From Bipolaris cookei (Eukaryota > Ascomycota > Dothideomycetes > Pleosporales > Pleosporaceae), in assembly GCA_002286855.1 (NCBI GenBank), contig NRSV01000047.1:124938-188937 (forward strand): a stretch of DNA of 64,000 nt. The letters are read 5' to 3'. The notes below the pieces were generated by a model, which saw nothing but the letters and a program-made list of their open reading frames with translations, did not search any database and had not been told where the DNA came from. A program made the position numbers and the translations under genes. The stretch's first letter is position 1; each line of letters opens with the position of its first letter. Of the stretch, positions 33,849-44,400 are shown piece after piece.

Positions 33849-36800
33849 ATGTCGACTCCCACAGTCGCCTCCCAACCGCTGGCATCGGTCCCAGAAAATG
33901 CCCCAAGAGCACCACAAAGGCGACGAGGTCCACGGAATCGAAACACGAATGCCAATGCCAGCACAGACACACCCGCACAACCAGAGCAGCAACAGCAGGC
34001 ACAACCAGGACAGCAGTCACAAAGAGGCGGCGGCCGAGGTGGCAGGGGCCGTGGTCGAGGAGGCCGCAATGCTCCAGTAGCCCATGCGCAGTCTAGTGCT
34101 GCGCTCGAGCTAGTACCTGCCTCTGTACAGGAAGCGGCACACCGGGGTGGAAGAGGTGGAAGAGGTGGACGTGGAGGACGAGGCAGTGGTCGCGGAAGAG
34201 GTGGCTCAGAGCGTCCTCAGCGAATAGCTGCTGGTGGCCGTCAGTTCGGTGGGCAGTTGACTGTTGAAGATGACACTGCGTCCGTATCCTCAGAGATACC
34301 CCAAGGGCTACAAGCAGACGCACCTGCCTTTCAGCCAGGCAAACCGATTCCTACCCGCAAGCCACGACCACCGAAACAAAAGCAACCACAAGCACCAAAG
34401 TCGACGGCTCCCGATATTGCCACTAGAACACACGAGGACATTGACAACGGTCATTACGAGTGCGCCATCTGTACAGAGGACATTACGAGACGAACGCGGG
34501 GCGTCTGGTCGTGTAGGACATGTTGGACAGTATTCCACCTGGGATGCATCAAGAAATGGTCAACCAACGAGGGCTCAGCAGCGGCGCGACAGCAAGCCCA
34601 AGACGGAGAGACGCCCCCGCCGAGGCAATGGCGTTGTCCAGGATGCAATTTGCCAAAAGATGTTTTGCCAAAGAATTTCCACTGCTGGTGTGAGAAGGAG
34701 CTGGACCCTCGTTCCACACCTGGTATACCCCCGTTCTCGTGCGGCCAGTCTTGTTCACGACCACGAGTGCTTCCCAAGCCGTGTCCACATCCTTGTGGTT
34801 CGACATGCCATGCTGGACCCTGTCCTCCTTGTAGCTTGATGGGACCTACCCAATACTGCTTTTGTGGCAAGAAGTCAATGACACGTCGCTGCGTCGATAC
34901 CGATTACGAGCACAGTTGGAGCTGCGGTAGTGTCTGCGGAGAACTCATGTCTTGCGGACAACATCGCTGCGAACGACCGTGTCATGAGGGTTCTTGTGGT
35001 GCCTGTGAAGAGCGGGTGCCAGCGCGTTGCTACTGTGGTCAGGTCCAGAAGGACATTGTGTGCCATGACCGAGAAATCGAAAAGGACAGCAGCCAGTTGC
35101 ATGTCGCTGCAGACGGCACTATTACGGCAGAGAACTGGGTCGGCTCGTTCCAATGCCCTAACAAATGCGGTCGTTCCTTTGATTGTGGAAAACACACCTG
35201 CGAACAAGCATGCCATTCACAGAATCTGGAAGCACCTCACTGTCCACGATCTCCAGATGTAGTCACCCATTGTCCTTGCGGCAAGACTGCACTGCGCGAC
35301 ATGTCAAGTAAATCTCGGACGACCTGCGAAGACCCGATACTTAACTGTGATAAGCCCTGTGGGCAGATGCTCGCATGCGGACATACATGCCGGCAACACT
35401 GCCATCAGGGCGAGTGTCGGCCATGCCTGGAAAAAGTCAACATTTCGTGCAGATGCGGTCGGACGTCGTCCCAGACGATATGCCACCAAGGCTTCGAAGA
35501 GCCTCCTCAGTGCATGCGCGTCTGCCGTGTCTCATTGAACTGTGGACGACACGAGTGTGGCGAACGCTGCTGTGCTGGCGAGAAAAAGGCTACCGAGCGG
35601 CAATCCAACCGTCGCAAGCCGAGACCACTGGGCTCAGCTCCTCGTCGGCCCCTTGAAAACTTTGAATCAGAGCATATTTGTACCCGCAGCTGTGGTCGCC
35701 AGCTGAAATGCGGCAATCCTGAGCACCGTTGCCAGGAACTTTGTCACAAAGGTCCTTGCGGAACATGTCGCGATGCCATCTTCGACGAACTCAGCTGCAG
35801 TTGCGGACGCACTATCTTGCAGCCTCCTTTGCCCTGCGGTACTAAACCACCTCCTTGCCGATTCAAGTGCGAGCGGCCCAAGGAATGTGGTCATCCTCAG
35901 TTAGACCACAGTTGCCATCAAGATGACCAGGCTTGCCCCAAATGCGCTTTCCTGACTACGAAACCATGTTTGTGCGGCAAGAGTGTTCTCAAGAACCAGC
36001 CATGTTGGCTAAACGAAGTCCGCTGTGGCCAGGTGTGTGGTCGTACTCTCAAGTGCGGCACACACAAGTGCCAGAAGCAATGTCACCGGCCCGGAGAATG
36101 TGAAGAGCCTTGTACCCAGGCCTGCGGAAAGGAGCTTAACACCTGTGGTCATCCATGCTTGGCTCCATGCCACTTCCCTCATCTATGTACAGAGGAGAAG
36201 CCTTGTCCGCACAAGATTTTCGTCACCTGCGATTGCCAAAGAATCAAGCAAGAGGCCAAATGCAACGCTTCAAAGAATAGCGACGGCAATCTGAAGAAGA
36301 ACCTCAAGTGCGACGACGAATGCGCACGCTTAGAGCGAAACCGAGTTCTAGCACTTGCTCTCAACGTCGATCCAGCCCACCAAAACGACCATATCCCTTA
36401 TTCCGATGCCACGTTGAACATGTATCAACAAAACTCTACTTGGGCAGCCACGCAAGAGAAGCAATTGCGGCTTTTCGCAGCTGATCCGGAGGAGAAACGC
36501 CTCCGCTTCAAGCCCATGCCTCGCAACCAGCGCGCCTTCATACATTCACTTGCAGAGGACTTTGGCATGGATTCTGAGAGTATGGACCCAGAGCCTCATC
36601 GCCATGTGGCCATTTTCAAGACTCCAAAGTTTGTCATGGCACCAATGCGAACACTTGCAGAGTGTGCACGCACTCGTCAAATCCAACAGCGTATTGCTCC
36701 TGCACCGGCTCCAGCTGCCTCTTCATCTGCAACACTACGTCCTAAGGCCAGCACTACGAATGCCGATCCATACAATGCGTTTCTTATCCTCAATCCTCGC

Positions 36801-37460
36801 TTTGCACTCACCATAGAGGAACTGGCTCCTATCATCAAGAGTATACTGGCAACTACATCTTTCCGCTGCGAACTGGAAATCACCTTTCTCTCGGACGAGT
36901 CAGTCGCATTGAAGCCGCCTCTAGCAGCACGTCTCAGCATCCCAGAACCCGACATGCAAGCCATGCTTGAGTCCATTCGAGCACCGCTATCTCAAGCTCT
37001 CAACACGCAAAGCATTGGCAAAATCCAGCTCGCACGCCTCGACTCGACTCTCACGATTCTCCGCAAAGAATCCGAGGTCGGGCCTGGATCTGGCTGGAGC
37101 CAAGTCGCAGCATCAAAGGGAATACCTACACGACAGGTGCAAAAGAGCACGCCGTTTGGTAACAAGGGTGGCTTTGCAGTCTTGAGTCTGAGCAGTAAGA
37201 GAAAGAAGAAGGAGACGCCTGTTGAGGTGGCTGAAGACTGGGAGGCAGCTGAAGAAGAGGAGGAGCAGAAGGAGAAGACTAGTAGTTCTAGTAGTGAGAC
37301 TATAAGGGAGGACGAGGGTGCTGCGCTAACGGATATACCAGAAGCTTCGGAGTTTGTGGCTGTTGGTGAAGAGGATAAGACTGCGGCTTCGGAGCAGGAG
37401 GTGCCTCTGGCGACTAGACCTACGTTGGGTCGATGGTCCGATCTTGAGGGTAGGGAGTAG
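33849..37460 (+). CDS. FAP1: NF-X1-type zinc-finger protein (FAP1 homologue)
   Basis: Nuclear or cytosolic protein of the NFX1/shuttle craft/yeast FAP1 family, which combines a RING-like finger with Cys/His-rich NF-X1 repeats. Yeast FAP1 interacts with FKBP12. Intronless, 1203 residues from the ATG at 33849. Order: a Pro/Gln-rich N-terminus; two RGG boxes (about residues 60-78 and 98-122); a PHD/RING-like finger starting CAICTEDITRRTRGVWSC with WRCPGC; then a long series of NF-X1 fingers recognisable by CGKHTCEQACH, CGHTCRQHCHQGEC, CGRHECGERC, CGTHKCQKQCHRPGEC and CGHPCLAPCH; then an R3H-like segment around NQRAFIHSLAEDFGMDSES; and an acidic C-terminus. The fingers fit zinc and nucleic-acid binding or E3 activity. 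The RGG boxes suggest RNA contact. Confidence 0.92.
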   Translation: MSTPTVASQPLASVPENAPRAPQRRRGPRNRNTNANASTDTPAQPEQQQQAQPGQQSQRGGGRGGRGRGRGGRNAPVAHAQSSAALELVPASVQEAAHRGGRGGRGGRGGRGSGRGRGGSERPQRIAAGGRQFGGQLTVEDDTASVSSEIPQGLQADAPAFQPGKPIPTRKPRPPKQKQPQAPKSTAPDIATRTHEDIDNGHYECAICTEDITRRTRGVWSCRTCWTVFHLGCIKKWSTNEGSAAARQQAQDGETPPPRQWRCPGCNLPKDVLPKNFHCWCEKELDPRSTPGIPPFSCGQSCSRPRVLPKPCPHPCGSTCHAGPCPPCSLMGPTQYCFCGKKSMTRRCVDTDYEHSWSCGSVCGELMSCGQHRCERPCHEGSCGACEERVPARCYCGQVQKDIVCHDREIEKDSSQLHVAADGTITAENWVGSFQCPNKCGRSFDCGKHTCEQACHSQNLEAPHCPRSPDVVTHCPCGKTALRDMSSKSRTTCEDPILNCDKPCGQMLACGHTCRQHCHQGECRPCLEKVNISCRCGRTSSQTICHQGFEEPPQCMRVCRVSLNCGRHECGERCCAGEKKATERQSNRRKPRPLGSAPRRPLENFESEHICTRSCGRQLKCGNPEHRCQELCHKGPCGTCRDAIFDELSCSCGRTILQPPLPCGTKPPPCRFKCERPKECGHPQLDHSCHQDDQACPKCAFLTTKPCLCGKSVLKNQPCWLNEVRCGQVCGRTLKCGTHKCQKQCHRPGECEEPCTQACGKELNTCGHPCLAPCHFPHLCTEEKPCPHKIFVTCDCQRIKQEAKCNASKNSDGNLKKNLKCDDECARLERNRVLALALNVDPAHQNDHIPYSDATLNMYQQNSTWAATQEKQLRLFAADPEEKRLRFKPMPRNQRAFIHSLAEDFGMDSESMDPEPHRHVAIFKTPKFVMAPMRTLAECARTRQIQQRIAPAPAPAASSSATLRPKASTTNADPYNAFLILNPRFALTIEELAPIIKSILATTSFRCELEITFLSDESVALKPPLAARLSIPEPDMQAMLESIRAPLSQALNTQSIGKIQLARLDSTLTILRKESEVGPGSGWSQVAASKGIPTRQVQKSTPFGNKGGFAVLSLSSKRKKKETPVEVAEDWEAAEEEEEQKEKTSSSSSETIREDEGAALTDIPEASEFVAVGEEDKTAASEQEVPLATRPTLGRWSDLEGRE

Positions 37461-37888
37461 ATAGACTTATCTCTTTCTTTGTTCGCCTCTGGAACAGAGT
37501 ATCTGGAAAGTATGATAAAAATAGATGCCAGGAATAACAAAATAAATTCGATGAACGGACATGACATAGTTTTCTGATCGTGATGCACAATCGCAAGTGC
37601 AGACAAAATGTCCCCATGGCTGTAAGACGTGACAGCTTCGCAATATTAATGAGAAGCAATAGTCTCTCTCCTTTCTCATCCGCTTGTCTCAATCTTGTAG
37701 CACGCACAGCACAAACTCAACATAGTAAGCCCGACAATGCAAGCAAATAAATATATTTCATTCCTCGATAAAATCGTATTGCCCTAAAGTCGCTCTCCCC
37801 CCAAAAAACGCCACAATCGTAAGAAAAACGCTTTTGCATGCACACTCCACTCCTTCCCCCTATCCCTTTCCTCCCTTCTACCCTCTCT
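37461..37888. other. Intergenic region between convergent NF-X1 gene and RPB11
   Basis: Two 3' ends face each other here. The sequence is AT-rich at 37740-37770. No gene, repeat or RNA is seen. Confidence 0.55.
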
Positions 37889-38588
37889 CTAAAAATTATT
37901 CTGCTCCCTCATCATCCTCTCCGCCTCGCCCTCACTCACAATCCTCTTGCCAATCCACTCCGTCTGGAAACTATCATTCAGCTTCGAAAGATCGGCAATA
38001 ACCTCCCTGCACGTCTTCATCACCGCCTCCTTGGGCGTAATCGAGCCGTCGGTTTGCACGCGAAGCTCGAAGGTGGCGAAGAGCGGGTGCGGGACCTTGT
38101 AGGCAGCGAACATGATGGCGGGGTTTTTGAGGAGGCGCTGCGAGAGCAGGTTACCGAGGGTGTGGTCTTCTTTGTTGAAGGTGAAGACAGCGGTGTTGGG
38201 GACGCCTAGGGGGATGGGTTAGCGGGGGGATGGGAGGGTTGGGACTTTGAGGGTAGGGGATGTACGGGTTTCCGCCTTTTCTTCGACTTTCTCTTGGCCT
38301 TCGTCGAGGAGGAAGAGTTCGAATCTGTGGGAGACGAGGTAATTAGCTTTGTATTGGCGTATGTTTGTACAGTTCGGGGTATTATGGGCATGTGCCAGTC
38401 GCGTAAACTCAAGAGGTTGCGCTGTCCAGGTGTTTACATGGGCTGGTGGTGAATCCACGTCGCATAGTCGTTGTGGTACTTCGTCCTCACAGAGGAACAC
38501 AGGATTGTGGACCGCGCATACCGAGAACAACCGTTTGTATTGGATCGAAAACGAAAAAAGTCGAGACGTACCTGTCTGGTGCGTTCAT
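37889..38588 (-). CDS. RPB11: RNA polymerase II subunit RPB11
   Basis: Subunit of RNA polymerase II that pairs with RPB3 in the assembly platform, like the bacterial alpha dimer. Exons on the minus strand are 38588-38572 (17 nt), 38324-38266 and 38205-37889, giving 130 residues. The tiny first exon encodes MNAPD plus two bases. It is chosen because the join gives the standard RPB11 start MNAPDRFELFLLDEGQEKV. Downstream motifs are the conserved TAVFTFNKEDHTLGNLLSQRL (core NKEDHTLGN), FAAYKVPHPLF and LRVQTDG. Intron 1 is unusually long for this window (247 bp); intron 2 is 60 bp. Family length is about 115-130 residues, so the model is complete. Confidence 0.92.
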
Positions 38589-39410
38589 GGTGCTAGTATT
38601 GTCTTCTCAAATCTACTCTTCTTGGTCGTGTATATGGACGCGATTGTCCGGCACTTGCGCGGCGAAGAGGCAAACTTCTCTATTCGAGTGGCGGTAAAGA
38701 CTCGAATCCAAAGGACTGAGCAAGGCGACTGGTTCGGAAGGGTAGGTTGGCCACAGGTAAAGACTGCGACAGAATGTAATGGCTGTGGGTAGAGATGTTC
38801 GGGGGTGAGGTTGTTGGTCCGCACTTGATGTTCTTTGTGCCCTCTCTCACCGCCCTGGCCGTGAACGTGCGTCCCCCACACGAAGGCCGAGTTCCTGGCC
38901 ATGTTCATTCAAGGCATTACCAGACATCAGGACGCAATAATACAAAACCAAGAAACTCAATTAATCATGATTCTTTCACTTACAAAGTCAATCAGATTTC
39001 ACACAAACAGCAACACCAGTTAAGAAACATCAGTTAAGGTAATTGACCTCAACAATATGCTCGAGTTGTTTGATATTCAGAAAATTCTGCGGGCTTTTTC
39101 TACAAGCCTCGTTGACAGGAAGTGCATTGTAGCCAGCAAAAGCTGGAGAAAGACCAATTCCTCCTCACCTGTCCACAGTCCCACTGCCCAAAACACCTTG
39201 CCTCTACAATTCGCAATAGCGCCACCAAACGCCAATAACACCATGCTTTCTCAACTAGGCATTTCCTCCACTGTGCACCATGAAACAGATTTCTCACGCT
39301 TTAGAAGAACAACGCTGAAGAACAACGCTAAGCAAGCAACATTAAAAGTATATACAGGGCAAAGATGAGGAGGCGTTTTTGCGCGAGGCCCCTACTGTCA
39401 ATCGGGATAC
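38589..39410. other. Intergenic region upstream of RPB11 and downstream of VID21
   Basis: It holds the RPB11 promoter and the VID21 3' end. Short plus-strand frames at 38795-39037 and 39057-39368 show no features and are not annotated. A short AT-rich segment lies at 38935-39055. Confidence 0.5.
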
Positions 39411-42400
39411 CTAGGTCCGGTTGATCTGCGCTTGCTGCATGCCCGGACTCTGTTGCATTTGCGGGTTCTGCGGCGTCGCGCTTCGACTGGGTGGTCGACC
39501 ATTCAGTCCTGGACTACCGGCTTGCTGTCTGGCCATCAGCCGCTGTTGCTGAACAAGTTGCTGCTGATAGTTCTGTACCGCATTTGGCTGAGGGGTGTTG
39601 GCCATGCCACCATTCTGCTGGAAATACTGGTTGTTCGCCATTTGCGGACTAGGAGATACGCCAGGTGATCCAGCTGCTGCATTCATTGCCTGTGTACGTT
39701 GCTTAGCCAGGAAACGGGAGAGGTGGTCGGAGGCCTGTTTTGTGACTTGTTCTGGGGTCCAGTCCGGATGCTGTACCTTTAGTTGATTTTGGAATTGGAG
39801 GAGTTGAGGCATGTGCCCGCTGGATAAGGGACGTGCGGGGGTTTGCATATTTCCGTTGCCCTGGTTCATCCGTGGAGATCCGGCATTGTTCGACATTCCG
39901 TTCATCGCACTGTTCATGTTTCCATTCATGGCGCCATTCATGTTTTGATTCGGCATGGATGTCATCATGTTCGCGTTTGGCATGCCGTTCATACCCATGC
40001 CCTGGGACAGATTGCTGGCCATGCTGATCTGTTGTTGCTGGAGTTGGAATTGATGTTGTTGGTTAGCATTGAACTGGCCTCTTTGCATTGCCATACGCAT
40101 CTGTTCCGGCGGGCCCATACGCTGTCCATTCTGCATGTTACCCTGCATCTGTGCCTGGGGAACGCCTGGTGTGCCCATGGGGACACCAGACATGTTACCA
40201 TTTCCGAAATTACCTGTCATGCCCTGCTGGGATTGATGCCCCCTGGCAGCCATTGTCGGGCCGTTCTGACCCTGCTGCATAGACGCATTAGCCATTTGTG
40301 GAGGGACGTTGTTGCCCCCAGGCGTGCCATTACGTTGCATTTGGTTGCTGACACCGTTCGTCATCCCTGCTTGTGCCTGCATCTGGGCCTGCTGCCGCTG
40401 TGCTGCCATTTGTTGCTGTATGGTGTCAGAAGCTTACAAACTTTCGGGAAGGGGATATCTTACTCTGGCCATCATCTCCTGCGCCATTTGCCGTTGCTTC
40501 AGCTTCTCTTCGCGTTCCCACTTGAGACGACTGAACTCTTGAGGCGTGTGGACGGTGTTCTTTGGTGGCGCAGGCTCGTGTGCCTTGCGAAGCGCAGCGG
40601 CCTTTTGGGACTCGGCTTGCTTGTGGGCAGCAGATTCGCGTTTTCTGGCTAACTTGCGCATGCCATCAATAATAGCGAGATGGCGGTTCTCCCTTCTCCT
40701 CTCAACTCTGATCGGTGTAGTTGTGGGTCTTCTTCGTGGCTGGCCTGGTGTCTGTCCCTGCTGCTGCTGTTGCTGCTGTTGGGCCTGAAATTGAGCAAAC
40801 ACAGTCTTGTTGGCTTGCTCCAACCGACCTTGGTAGGTGCGGAAGTACTGTGTCTTTGACATTTCTGCTGGCAGTCCCTCGAGCTGCACCCAACGTTCGA
40901 AGCATTCCCAAGGTGTCCGACGACCTGATCCAGATACAAACAGCGATGGTAGAGACAATTGCTGAGAAACCAGAGACCAGTTGAAGGTGTACTCCTTGAC
41001 CAAAGCTCGCAGTTTTTGGTCTTCCTCCCATAACCACTGCGACGGAGTCCGGTTCTCGAAGAAAGACACAGTAGGCATATTGAACTCTGTTGGCGGCCTG
41101 AACTGGTGGGCGGCTTGCAAACGGTCACGGACGTGCTTGTTCTCAGCATTAAACAACGCGACATTGGTCATCTCTGGTGGCAGATCATTGCGGCAGAACA
41201 GTCTACGGCCTGGAGTAGATGGCATCGAATGTTCTGCTGAGGTTCCACATCGACTTGGCGGCATCGAAGGCTCATCTTCAGAGTCGTAGTCATATCTGCT
41301 CCGCTTCTTTGGTGGGCCTTGGATTTGTGAAACAAGCTTTCCAGTGACAAACTTCGAGACAGGAAGAATAGGGGGTTCCATTAAAGAAAATGGATTGGTA
41401 TCGCTGGAGCCCTCGAACACAGGATCGTAAAGCGGTAGTTCCCGGAACATGGTGTCGCTGGCAGGCGTGCGATTAATCTTCATGACGACATCATTGTATC
41501 CTAGAGAGAAGAGACCAGCAGGAGGGTTGGCGTTGACGGGTGTAAGAACATCTTCGTCGTCGCCGTAAGACTCGCTCTCTGTCTCATGCGTGCTAGAATG
41601 GACGAGGTCTGGCGTGGGGGCATCATTCATATCTTCATCGTTGCTTGTGCACCTTGCAGTCTTCGGGATGTGTGCATTGACCCGTAGGCTTACCCTTTCT
41701 TCCGGTGAGCAGCTCACATACTCGGCGCACCACTCTGCAAACGTAGCAGCAAGAGCTTTCTTCCATTTCCTTTCTTCTTTGAAATCCGTCTGCATCCACT
41801 TCATTTCGAGGAGAAGCTGGTCCTGGTGAGTAAAGGGACGTTCGGGTTCAGCTGCCTTTTGAAGTTGTCGTAAAGACCACCGGTTGGCATTTTGTAACTG
41901 ATACACTCTCTTGAGGATTTTGTAGTCTTGATGCTCACGAATCATTGCGAGTGTTCCTGCTGTCGACACCGTCTTTCTTGCAGATGCAACAAGGTCCTGT
42001 AAGGGCACAGACCGCGGAGGGTGATGAGCCTGGTATTTGAACAATCCCTCCAGATAATCTCGACTGGAATCTTCCGAAGCACCCTGAAGAGAGGCATAGT
42101 CTTCATTGTATGATTGCAAGGCTTTCGATGCTCGGGTTGGGGTTTTCTTTGCAAACACGATAGTCGAGACTTGCTGGGATTTGCGCTGGGTAGTCCTTGC
42201 TCGGGGAGGACTGGTGGAGGCCGACAGGTTGCTCGAACGAGGTGTGAGGATTGACTTGTGAGCCGCCTTGTCTGAGATGATCTCGGAAACAGATTTTTGT
42301 CGAATTGCTCCAGAAGCGACGCGGGTGGTCATACGGTCGTTGTGAGAGTTGTGCCGTTGCGGTGAGGTTGCACCCCGCGTGTCTATCGCTGGTGCATCAC

Positions 42401-44040
42401 GCATCTCGGTATCCACGTCAGCAGGGGGTGTGGGGTGATCAACAGTAGCGGAAATAGGTTGCGATTGGCTGTTTCTGCGGTCGGCATTGTCACGGTCCAG
42501 GGCCGAAGGTTCCGCAGCGACCGTAGCTGGTGTTGGCAACGAGTCAACCGCATTGTCCTGGACAGTCTTCCACTCAGTCGACTGGTCTGTGTCTGGAACA
42601 TTGTTATGTGAAACATGATCGATACCCTCTGTCAACGAACGCACGTTGCTTCCGGGCTGTGATTCGCTTAAGCGGCTCTTTCCGTCTCGTGCTATGCGTA
42701 TTGCTTGCTCATCTTCTAACTGCTTCTCAATGTCGGGTGTGGGAGAGTCCTCTTCGCGTGCTCGAGCATGTTCCCTTGCTTCCATCATTCGTTTCTGTAG
42801 CGCACGCTCGTGATCCTCCTTGACTTGTCGAGCAGCAGGGTCGAGGACATCGTCGTCTGGTAGCGGTACGTTGTTGCGTTCCTTGTAGGCTTCCATGTCT
42901 GGGCTGGTGTCGGGAGAGTGTTGTTGAGCATGTGGTGTTGCCTGAGAGTACGGTCCAACGGTTGATGATGGCGAGGAGACATCGACAGACGCATGTGTGG
43001 GAAGGTTGGCAAGGCGTTCTTCTTCCTTTCGTTCCTTTTCAGCAGCCTTGCTCAGCCTCTTCTCCGTCTCTTGCAGCCTGGCTTCTTGCTCCTCTTTCGG
43101 TGGCAGATGAACGACCTGTGGTGACTTGGGCTGGTCTTCGGTTGCAGAAGCATCTACATCTTCGGCCGTTGGCGGGGCGACATCCTTGGGATCTGCAGTA
43201 GGGCTATCGGCGGCAGAATCGTTCTGATCTCGTGCATCCTGGACAGCGTCGGCTGCTTCAAGGTTGGCCTTTTTCGTTTCCTCCTCTTCGACAGGGGGCG
43301 TCTTTACATGCGGTGTCTTTACCTGAGAGACATTAATAGTTTCGCTTGGCATTGATGCGACGACTACGTTCTGGGTTTGGATTGCATCAGAGGACGAGGC
43401 AGAGGCAGCGCGCAGTTGATCCTCAAGGCTGGGGCTGCCGACGGCTAAAGACGGTGATGATTTTGCGAAGACTGATTTGGTGGGATTCTGGAATGGTGGT
43501 GTGCTAGAGAGCGTTGTTTGAGTATCCGTGTGGGCCACGGGGTAGGGCAAAGATGCATCGTTGAAGCGTCGACCTCTAGAGACGCGACCGTGTTAGCAGA
43601 TTGGGGGGCAGCAGCAACGACGCGAACAACTGCAACTGCAGCGACAGTACAGCGACAATGCGGAGGGAGAGGCATCTTACTTTGAAATGTCGTTTTCTTC
43701 GAGAAAACGGAGTTCGTCCTCGTCCGGTTCGTTATAGACGAAGTCCTCTGGGCTGGGCTGGTGCCCGTTCAGAGTGGCATTGCAGCAGCCTGTTACCTTC
43801 CAGAGAGCCCGGAAATGGCGCTGCAACGTCGTGGATGCGAGTCTGGAAACATGACATTAGCACCACACCACAACAACGCGCTATCAAAATAAACGGAGCG
43901 ATTTTTCGGTGTCGCATTGCAGCATTTGATAGATATTATCGCTCAAATGGCAAACGCGATGCACAGTTGTCGAGCATGACTTACGCGGCTTCATTTGTCT
44001 TCTCCTGGCGTAGGGTTTCCCGTAAACTGTCGAGGGACAT
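39411..44040 (-). CDS. VID21: NuA4 scaffold subunit VID21/EAF1 (HSA and SANT domains)
   Basis: Assembly platform of the NuA4 histone acetyltransferase. Exons on the minus strand are 44040-43985, 43842-43681, 43575-40464 and 40415-39411, giving 1444 residues. The N-terminal MSLDSLRETLRQEK and QPSPEDFVYNEPDEDE (restored at exon 2) are typical of Pezizomycotina VID21. A long acidic, disordered stretch follows. The HSA domain, which binds actin and Arp4, is around LLEMKWMQTDFKEERKWKK and FAEWC. The SANT/Myb-like domain is around SQWLWEEDQKLRALVKEY and WSLVSQQL, with GRRTPWECFERWV. The last ~340 residues are very rich in Gln, Asn, Met and Gly. The gene is transcribed away from MAK11. It lacks the helicase domain of the related EP400/SWR1 proteins, as expected for EAF1. 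Confidence 0.93.
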
Positions 44041-44400
44041 ATGAAGGCCGACTAACGGAGGCCGACATCCGTTATCCACGAGTGCCGCCGTTGTGATGAA
44101 TTATGGGGGATGGTGGTCGCGTTGGTTGATGAAAAGGTGATATGCGATATACTGGGCTTGATGCGCGGGACTTGCGAGAACGTGAGGGAAAGAGCACCCG
44201 CTTTCGCTGTTGCGCGCCGCATTGCAGGGTTGGGGCGATAAGCCCTGCCTAGCTTGGGCCCAATAGGCCTCCGCGGATGGCGCCTTGCCGCTTCGGGCCT
44301 AGCCCGGCCTGCTGCATCAAAAAACTTCTGGATCTTGGACACCAGCACGCGGAGAAGCAACAACAACAACAACGCCGACAAAAGCAATAGATAATCGGCA
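44041..44400. promoter_or_regulatory. Divergent promoter between VID21 and MAK11
   Basis: A compact 360-bp region between two start codons, GC-rich in its middle part. An AAC/AGC triplet run (44355-44378) lies just before the MAK11 ATG. No coding features are visible. Confidence 0.55.

Noticed and set aside
39843..40652. 269-codon plus-strand open frame
   Set aside because: It is antisense to the Gln/Met-rich exon of VID21; its His/Leu-rich composition is a by-product of CAG/ATG-rich coding on the other strand.
43755..43798. Possible 44-nt intron (GTAACA...CCCAG) in VID21 exon 2
   Set aside because: Too short and it breaks the frame; reading through gives QPSPEDFVYNEPDEDE in frame.
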